Source of the DNA: CAZJDV01 sp964544865
GTDB taxonomy: Bacteria > Chloroflexota > Dehalococcoidia > Lucifugimonadales > CAJWER01
Length of the DNA stretch: 20,078 nucleotides
Assembly: GCA_964544865.1 (NCBI GenBank)
Contig: CAZJDV010000045.1
Coordinates: 1 to 20,078, forward strand
Direction: 5' to 3'
The stretch's first letter is position 1. Each line of letters begins with the position of its first letter. The notes under the pieces are model-generated. The model was not told where the DNA came from. It saw nothing but the letters and a program-made list of their open reading frames with translations, and did not search any database. A program made the translations under genes and the position numbers. Below, piece by piece: positions 15,087 through 20,078 of this stretch.

Positions 15087-16061
15087 ATGGGCAGGTCCCG
15101 AAAAGAGAAGCTGGTCGGTAGCATTTTGTCGATGCCGACCTTCTGCGACAGCGAGTACAACCTGCTGCTCGACCGCCAGCGTAAGCACATCCGCTGGCTG
15201 ATCGACAACGGCATCAAGGAGGGCGAGGGCGTCCTGCTGATCGCGGGGGGCGTGGGGGAGACGTACATGCTGGAAGAGGGCGAGTTCAGCGCCCTCGCCG
15301 AGCTGGTCGTGGACGAAGCAAAGGGCGAGACGCCCTCGATGATGATGATCGCGGAGCTGAGCGCACGGCGGGCCGCCAGAAAGGCCAGCATCGCCGCGGA
15401 TGCGGGAGTGGACTTCATCCTGCTGTCGCCGCCACACTACTCTCGCCCATCGGAGGACGACATCTTCCTCCATCACCAGTACGTCAACGACAGTGTCGAC
15501 ATCGGCCTCGTGCTTTACAACAGCCATTGGGTAATGCCGCCGCCGGGGTACTCTTTCACACGCGGGCTGCTCGAAAGGCTGGCCGAGCTGGAGAACATCG
15601 TGGGGATCAAGTGGAGCACCGCCGCCATCACCCAGTACGTGGGCATGCAGCAGATGTTCGGCGACCGGTTCAACCTCATCGAGAACGGCGCTTTCTTCTC
15701 TCAGGGCGCCCGATTCGGCATGACCGCTTTCGTCGACGTGCCCGGTAACGTGGCGCCGAGGCTGTCCCTGTACATCAACGAGCTTGTCCGGTCCCAAAAG
15801 TTCGATGAGTTCGACCGGCTCCACAAGCAGATACGCTTCGACCCGGTGTACGGCAAGGGTGGAACCGAGCCGCCTGCGACCCCGATGGTCGCCGACGGCC
15901 CTAACGCGATGATGCTCCTGGAGCTCATGGGCCTAGACTCCGGGCCGTTCTTCCCAGGCCAGGCGGCGCCCTCGACGGCCTACGTCGAGTACCACCGAAA
16001 CGTCATCGAGACCAGCGGAATCATGGAGTGGGTCGACTGGGACCAGTCCATTCTGGAGTAG
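15087..16061 (+). CDS. Dihydrodipicolinate synthase-fold (DHDPS/NAL) protein 2
   Basis: This 324-residue paralogue of the preceding gene starts at ATG 15087 with AAGGAG about ten bases upstream. Tyr144 (IGLVLYNSHWVMP) and Lys175 (VGIKWSTAA) are the predicted catalytic pair. AGGVGETYM replaces the GTTGE motif, and no DapA-type Arg follows the Tyr, so the substrate differs from that of DapA. Shared blocks with protein 1 include LPTFCD/MPTFCD, RQRKHIRWLID, PHYSxPSEDD, FGDRFN, GNVAPRL and the C-terminal SGIMEWVDWDQS. Divergence is spread along the length, so the duplication is not recent. The kinase-like gene follows after 54 bp, and this gene probably heads an operon through the acyl-CoA dehydrogenase. 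Confidence 0.9.
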   Translation: MGRSRKEKLVGSILSMPTFCDSEYNLLLDRQRKHIRWLIDNGIKEGEGVLLIAGGVGETYMLEEGEFSALAELVVDEAKGETPSMMMIAELSARRAARKASIAADAGVDFILLSPPHYSRPSEDDIFLHHQYVNDSVDIGLVLYNSHWVMPPPGYSFTRGLLERLAELENIVGIKWSTAAITQYVGMQQMFGDRFNLIENGAFFSQGARFGMTAFVDVPGNVAPRLSLYINELVRSQKFDEFDRLHKQIRFDPVYGKGGTEPPATPMVADGPNAMMLLELMGLDSGPFFPGQAAPSTAYVEYHRNVIETSGIMEWVDWDQSILE

Positions 16062-16115
16062 TCGTGGGTCCAGTCTGGCGGGGCCATTCCCCTGCCAAAG
16101 GATACAGACCATACG

Positions 16116-16793
16116 ATGATACTGGTCGGATGTGAATATACGGGCAAGACGACTCTCGTCAACCGTATCGCCGGGTGGATCGAGCGGACCTTAGGCCCGC
16201 CCATCCCCGTGGGGATGCCCCCCTTTCACGATCACTTCACCTTCCCTGAGATCGGGCATGGCGAGCTTACCGCGGAGGAGTACGAGCAGGTCAACGCTCT
16301 GAGCCCCAACCTCAAGGCGATGATACAGAATCACCAGATCCAGTATCACCTCAATCCGGCGTTCTACGCCGACCATGACAACATCCTGGTCGGATTCCAC
16401 ATCGAGGACGCGGTCTACGGCCCGCTCTACTATGGCTACGGCGCGGATGGGAGCCGCTCCGCCATCGCCAGAGGCCTTGAGAACTACATCATGGAGCACG
16501 CGTGCGACACCGTCCTCGTTCTCCTGAAGGCCACGCCCCAGGTCATCGCCCGGCGAATGATAGAACCCCCCCACCCCAGGGGCGTGCTGAAACAGAAAGA
16601 CATAGAGCACGTACTGAGCCGGTTCGAGGAGGAGTTCGCGGCCTCGACTATCCGTTATCGGCTCACTCTCGACACCTCGGCCGCCACCGAGCAGGAGACG
16701 CTCGGCCAGTTCGTGAGCGACATCCAGTCTCATCTGTCGGAGCGCGATCGCACCCGCCTTTTGGCGCGCCGCGCATTGGAGGGTACGGGGTAG
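16116..16793 (+). CDS. P-loop kinase-like NTPase (thymidylate-kinase-like fold)
   Basis: This 225-residue protein has a Walker A motif at its N-terminus, GCEYTGKTTL (residues 5-14), and the size of a nucleotide kinase. VLVLLKATPQVIARRM (about residues 133-148) resembles the strand and LID-region start of thymidylate/deoxynucleoside kinase-type proteins. FHIEDAVYGPLYYG (about 95-108) may take the place of the DRY/substrate segment. I do not recognise a named family. The start is ATG 16116, with AAAGGA some 14 bases upstream, a weak site. The 23-bp gap to the SnoaL-like gene suggests co-transcription, so a role phosphorylating a small molecule used by the DHDPS-like enzymes is possible but unproven. 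Confidence 0.75.
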   Translation: MILVGCEYTGKTTLVNRIAGWIERTLGPPIPVGMPPFHDHFTFPEIGHGELTAEEYEQVNALSPNLKAMIQNHQIQYHLNPAFYADHDNILVGFHIEDAVYGPLYYGYGADGSRSAIARGLENYIMEHACDTVLVLLKATPQVIARRMIEPPHPRGVLKQKDIEHVLSRFEEEFAASTIRYRLTLDTSAATEQETLGQFVSDIQSHLSERDRTRLLARRALEGTG

Positions 16794-16816
16794 AACTAGA
16801 ATCAGGAGGTATTGCG

Positions 16817-17209
16817 ATGGCGACCAGCTTGACAGATCAGGTGGATGTCGACTTCCTGCAGGCATTTGCGGAGGCATGGAACCGCCACGACATAGAGACG
16901 CTGATGTCGTTCATGGCGGACGAGTGCTCCTTCAACAGCTCAATGGGCCCCGATGCCCTCGGGACGCACTTCGAGGGGAGAGAGCAGGTCCGCGAGGGAT
17001 ACCAGGGGTTCCTGGACGCGTTTGCCGACGGCCAGTGGGGCAACGCGCGGCATTTCGTCAGCGGCGACCGAGGCGTCTCCGAGTGGACCTTTACGGCGAC
17101 GGCGCCCGACGGCTCCCGCATCGAGGCCAACGGCTGCGATATATTCACGTTCCGGGACGGTAAGATCGCGCTCAAGGACTCGTTCAGGAAGAACCGGACC
17201 CCGTCCTGA
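16817..17209 (+). CDS. SnoaL-like / NTF2-superfamily small protein
   Basis: This 130-residue alpha+beta-barrel protein starts at ATG 16817 behind a perfect AGGAGGT (16804-16810). Family features are the N-terminal helix FLQAFAEAWNRHDIETLMSFMADECSF, the THFEGREQVREGYQGF segment, and the C-terminal strands VSEWTFTATAPDGSRIEANGCDIF and FRDGKIALKDSF. Members include polyketide cyclases, ketosteroid isomerase-like enzymes and ligand-binding proteins; none can be picked from sequence. It sits 23 bp after the kinase-like gene and 34 bp before the acyl-CoA dehydrogenase, in what looks like one operon. Confidence 0.87.
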   Translation: MATSLTDQVDVDFLQAFAEAWNRHDIETLMSFMADECSFNSSMGPDALGTHFEGREQVREGYQGFLDAFADGQWGNARHFVSGDRGVSEWTFTATAPDGSRIEANGCDIFTFRDGKIALKDSFRKNRTPS

Positions 17210-17243
17210 AAATGCGCACGGCGGCTCAGGGTCGGAGAGGGAA

Positions 17244-18404
17244 GTGACCGTTCCCGTTACGCCCGAGACCAGGGCGCAGATAGTCGGCATGGTGCGCGAC
17301 TTCGTTCGTCGCGACGTGGCGCCCGTCGCCACCCGGTACGACAACGAGGACATCTACCCAACCGAGCTCGTGGAGACGATGAAGGGGCTGGGCCTGTTCG
17401 GGATAACCATCCCCGAAGAGTACGGCGGGCTCGGACTGGACCACACCACACTGGCATTGATCTTCGAGGAGCTGAGCAAGGGGTGGATGAGCGTCAGCGG
17501 TGTGATCGGCACGCACCACGTCATGGCGTCCATCATCTCCCAGTTCGGCACCGAGGCGCAGAAACAGCGCTTCCTGCCCGGAATGGCCCGCGGAGAGATC
17601 AGGGGAGGCCTGGCCCTAACCGAGCCGGAGGCTGGGAGCGACGTCCAGAACATCCAGACCGGCGCCGTCAGGGATGGCGAGGAATACGTCCTCAACGGCA
17701 CCAAGATGTTCATCACGAACGCCGAGAACGGCACCGCGTTCGCCGTCCTCGCCAAGACTGACAAGACCACGGAGCTGCCGTACCGGGGCATTAGCTGCAT
17801 CATAGTGGAGAAGCCTGCAACCGGCCTCTCCGTGGGGCAGCACCTGGACAAGCTGGGCTATCGGGGTCTGGACACCAGCGAGCTCGTATTTGAGAACTGC
17901 CGGGTCCCGGTCGAGAACCTGGTTGGAGGGGAAGAGGGCTGGGGCTTCCGACAGGTCATGAGTGGACTGGAATCTGGGCGGATCAACATCGCCGCCCGAG
18001 CCGTGGGCGTGTCGACCGCAGCCTTCGAGGCCGCCGTGGCCTATGCGCAGAGACGCGAGGCGTTCGGCGTCCCCATCGCCCAGCACCAGGCAATCCAGAT
18101 AAAACTGGCCGACATGGCGACCAAGATCCAGGCCGCCCGCCTGCTCACCTACGAAGCCGCAAGACTCAAGGACACCGGCCAGCGCATGGACCTGGAGGCC
18201 GGTATGGCCAAGCTATTCGCCACCGAGGTATGCGGCGAGGTAACCCTCGACGCCATGCGGATTCACGGTGGCTACGGTTACATCAAGGACTACCCCGTCG
18301 AGCGCTACTACAGGGAGGCGCCCCTCATGATTATCGGCGAGGGTACCAACGAGGTTCAAAAGTTGATAATCGCCCGGCGGCTGCTGGAGAAGTACAAGAT
18401 CTAA
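17244..18404 (+). CDS. Acyl-CoA dehydrogenase
   Basis: This FAD enzyme introduces an alpha-beta double bond in an acyl-CoA, passing electrons to ETF. It is 386 residues long, normal for the family. I chose GTG 17244, with GGAGAGGGA just upstream; longer in-frame extensions overlap the SnoaL-like gene and look non-coding. Features: GLFGITIPEEYGGLGLD; ALTEPEAGSDVQNIQT (FAD/substrate binding); GTKMFITNAENGTAF; LESGRINIAARAVGV; AQRREAFGVPIAQHQAIQ; IHGGYGYIKDYPVERYYRE; and IIGEGTNEVQKLIIAR, whose Glu (about residue 366) is the predicted catalytic base, in the position of Glu376 in medium-chain enzymes. Short-chain or branched-chain acyl-CoAs are typical substrates of this subgroup. It ends in TAA, unlike most neighbours, which end in TAG. 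Confidence 0.94.
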   Translation: MTVPVTPETRAQIVGMVRDFVRRDVAPVATRYDNEDIYPTELVETMKGLGLFGITIPEEYGGLGLDHTTLALIFEELSKGWMSVSGVIGTHHVMASIISQFGTEAQKQRFLPGMARGEIRGGLALTEPEAGSDVQNIQTGAVRDGEEYVLNGTKMFITNAENGTAFAVLAKTDKTTELPYRGISCIIVEKPATGLSVGQHLDKLGYRGLDTSELVFENCRVPVENLVGGEEGWGFRQVMSGLESGRINIAARAVGVSTAAFEAAVAYAQRREAFGVPIAQHQAIQIKLADMATKIQAARLLTYEAARLKDTGQRMDLEAGMAKLFATEVCGEVTLDAMRIHGGYGYIKDYPVERYYREAPLMIIGEGTNEVQKLIIARRLLEKYKI

Positions 18405-18491
18405 GGGCTAGAGGCTGGGGGCTCAAGCGCACTGACGGGTGCGCGGGGGCCCTCGCATGACCATGTTTCCATTTTAGAGGAGGCCGGCTGT

Positions 18492-19428
18492 ATGAGGCGA
18501 GACGAGCTCAAGAGACTGCTGCGTGGAATCATCGTCGCGACGCCGACGCCCTTCGACGACGGATTCGAGATCGACCACGGCAGGATGGCGGGCCTGACCG
18601 AATGGTGGGTGGAGAACGGCCTGGTCGAGGGCAAGGCCGTTATCAAGTGCGTCTCGGTGATGGGCGAGGTACCCCGGCTTGCGGACGAGGAGTGGCCCCA
18701 CCTTCTGAGGACCGTGGTCCGCGCGGCGGATGGCAGAGCACCGGTGCTGGGCGGCATACACGGGAAGGACACCAAGAGATCGATCGCCGACGCCCTCAGG
18801 GCCTAGGACCTCGGCGCCACCGGGCTGCGGGTCTCCCCTCCCCTGTTCAATGACCCGAACCAGGACGACATGCTGCGCTACTTCGAAGCCATCTCGGACG
18901 CCATCGAGATTGGCATCATGATCTACAACAATCCGTGGTACCCCCCCCCCACGGCGAGATAATGGAGGATACCTTTCGCAAGATGGCCGGCTTCGAGCAC
19001 GTCGTGGCGATCAAGTGGTGCCAGCCCCGTAGCTACGAATACAAGGAGATGGAGGCCCTGGCGCCCCATTTCAACATCCTGGAGAACGGGTCGAACATCG
19101 GCGAGTGCTTCCGCCTAGGCGGCAACGGATTTCTCGATGAGCAGGCGACGGCCTACCCGCAGCACGAGCTGGCCATACTAGCCCTTGTAGGGCGGGAAAA
19201 TTCGACGAGGGGCAGGCGCTGTGGGACTCAGTCACTTTCCCCCTTCGCACCTTCTACCAGAAGATGACAGCGCGATCGGGAGGCCAGGCGCGCCTTAAGA
19301 AAGCGGTTATGGCGGCTATGGGCATGCCGATTGGGGCGATGCGACCGCCGTCGCTGCCCCACTCGGACGAGGAGATCGGCGAGCTCAGAGTGCTGTTGCG
19401 CGGCTTCGGCTGGCCAGTGCCCGAGTAA
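18492..19428 (+). pseudogene. Dihydrodipicolinate synthase-fold protein 3, broken
   Basis: A strong GAGGAGG (18477-18483) precedes ATG 18492. The first frame reads LLRGIIVATPTPFDDGFEID and on to GGIHGKDTKRSIADALRA, then TAG at 18804-18806, then DLGATGLRVSPPLFNDPNQ and IGIMIYNNPWYPP with the catalytic Tyr (codon 18924-18926). A C10 run at 18941-18950 is one base off. The second frame continues HGEIMEDTFRKMAGFEHVVAIKW, whose Lys (19013-19015) is the Schiff-base residue, to about 19188. A third frame then gives KFDEGQALWDSVTFPLRTFYQK and ends RGFGWPVPE, TAA at 19426-19428. The repaired length is about 312 residues, normal for the family. Gln (CAG) is plausible at the amber site. It shares the Lys-Trp pair with proteins 1 and 2 but is more distant from them. 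Confidence 0.85.
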
Positions 19429-19888
19429 ACCGGCGTGCGTAACGGGAAGATCGATCGCCTTTTCCCCATTGGCGAGAGCACAATAATGCCCCACGCCGTT
19501 CGCATCTTCGGCAACTCAGGCGACGGCAGCCTCACCGAGGCCTCAAGAAGAAGGATCATCCGGCCCTAGCCCGCCCTTAGACTGATCCGCTATCCACCGA
19601 AAGGCTGACCTGCTCGTCAGCCTTCTTGCTTTCCACAATCCATGAATCGGTGGATGCCCTTCGAACTCACAGCAGTATCATTATATTTGCTTCATGATTT
19701 CACATGGGAGAGCCCGGATGGCCATGCCCCCGCCGACCTGCAACCCGGCCTTGACATTGAGGCCGCGAGTCTTTGTCACGTGCGGACCACCGGCTAGTCA
19801 AACAACTGTCGATCTCCAATCGCTCATCTAGCGTCCCTCCACGTTGTCGTAGCACCTGGTAGAAACCGTTCCAAGGAGTCGATCATTG
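19429..19888. other. Intergenic stretch before the PAS-domain gene
   Basis: These 460 bases hold a terminator-like hairpin (19601-19632) and no confident gene. Directly after the DHDPS-like 3 stop, a short plus-strand frame (GTG 19435 to TAG 19569, 44 codons) reads KIDRLFPIGESTIMPHAVRI and VRIFGNSGDGSLTEA. It looks somewhat protein-like, but I do not recognise it and it has no clear ribosome site. Confidence 0.45.
19601..19632 (+). terminator. Hairpin, probable Rho-independent terminator
   Basis: AAGGCTGAC (19601-19609) and GTCAGCCTT (19616-19624) form a perfect 9-bp stem with a 6-base loop, followed by an imperfect T-rich tail (cttgcttt). It lies about 170 bases after the last DHDPS-like gene and is well placed to end the plus-strand cluster. 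Confidence 0.6.
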
Positions 19889-20078
19889 ATGAAATCCAAG
19901 TCATCCTACCCTGATATCACGCGACCGGTTCGTGAACGCCGCGCGCTCGAAATAGCGTAGCGGTACTTTGACACCGTGTTCGATAATGCGCCCGTAATGC
20001 TGCACTCGATCGACGGCAACGGGCGCCTGGTGAAAGTTAACAGCCTCTGGCTCACGACACTTGGGTACAGCGAGAGTG
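19889..20078 (+). pseudogene. 5' end of a PAS-domain signalling protein, early amber codon, truncated by window
   Basis: ATG 19889 with AAGGAG (19873-19878) ten bases upstream opens a frame reading RRALEIA, TAG (19958-19960), then RYFDTVFDNAPVMLHSIDG and GRLVKVNSLWLTTLGYSES to the window edge. FDNAPVMLHSIDG and VNSLWLTTLGYS are typical first strands and helices of a PAS sensor domain, normally followed by a histidine kinase or GGDEF module, which would lie outside the window. The sequence on both sides of the amber fits one protein; Gln or Glu is expected at the site. Translation might instead start after the amber, for example at GTG or ATG codons just downstream, which would cut into the PAS domain. 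Broken or not, the PAS identity is fairly clear. Confidence 0.65.

Noticed and set aside
12272..19960. Amber (TAG) recoding to Gln, suggested by in-frame TAG where Gln is plausible at 12272, 18804 and 19958
   Set aside because: TAG is also the natural end of most intact genes here (2025, 3555, 4864, 13779, 14950, 16061, 16793). Other in-frame stops are TGA and TAA, or TAG at a Trp site in the VOC gene. The amber-containing genes mostly carry frameshifts too. Ordinary nonsense mutation explains it better.
1..20078. Search for tRNA and rRNA genes, toxin-antitoxin pairs and defence systems
   Set aside because: No cloverleaf with a GTTCRA arm, no rRNA-like sequence and no recognisable defence or toxin families were found in any gap.

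Overview
This is a GC-rich (roughly 60-65% by eye) bacterial draft-assembly window with one scaffold gap (10 N at 14218-14227). The gene mix is typical of catabolically versatile environmental bacteria: a TMADH/FadH-like flavin oxidoreductase, a sulfatase, a xanthine-dehydrogenase large subunit, several divergent dihydrodipicolinate-synthase-fold proteins, a phosphotriesterase-family hydrolase, an acyl-CoA dehydrogenase and RidA. It reminds me of uncultivated Chloroflexota (SAR202/Dehalococcoidia-like) genomes. No rRNA or other marker is present, so that assignment is weak inference.

Layout. 1-392: the tail of a dead DDE integrase/transposase. 764-7058: a plus-strand run of metabolic genes: PLP aminotransferase (one frameshift in a G run), sulfatase, SelA-fold PLP enzyme (possibly with a lost ATG), and an Old-Yellow-Enzyme fusion oxidoreductase with an atypical Fe-S cysteine motif. 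7192-12673: a zone of decay. It holds a xanthine-dehydrogenase molybdopterin subunit broken three times, a minus-strand fossil of a membrane sensor/PAS/double-receiver signalling protein (9525-11250), a VOC-fold gene with a frameshift and two Trp-to-stop changes, and a RidA gene with an amber codon at position 5. 12727-18404: intact plus-strand genes: phosphotriesterase-like hydrolase, two tandem DHDPS-like paralogues, a P-loop kinase-like protein, a SnoaL-like protein and an acyl-CoA dehydrogenase. 18492-19428: a third DHDPS-like gene, broken by an amber codon and two frameshifts. 19889-20078: the start of a PAS-domain signalling protein, also with an early amber codon.

The most coherent functional unit is 12727-18404 plus its degraded neighbours. 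Short gaps (23-54 bp) and strong Shine-Dalgarno sites tie DHDPS-like 2, the kinase-like gene, the SnoaL-like gene and the acyl-CoA dehydrogenase into a probable operon. The three DHDPS-like proteins share a Lys-Trp pair at the Schiff-base lysine and lack the DapA Thr-Thr and Arg signatures. They are probably carboxylate or oxo-acid aldolases/lyases of unknown substrate rather than lysine-biosynthesis enzymes.

I found no CRISPR array, tRNA, rRNA, toxin-antitoxin pair, defence locus or biosynthetic cluster. The main open question is how much of the breakage is real decay. Single-base indels in homopolymer runs could be sequencing errors. The nonsense substitutions and the internal deletion in the sensor gene are harder to explain that way.
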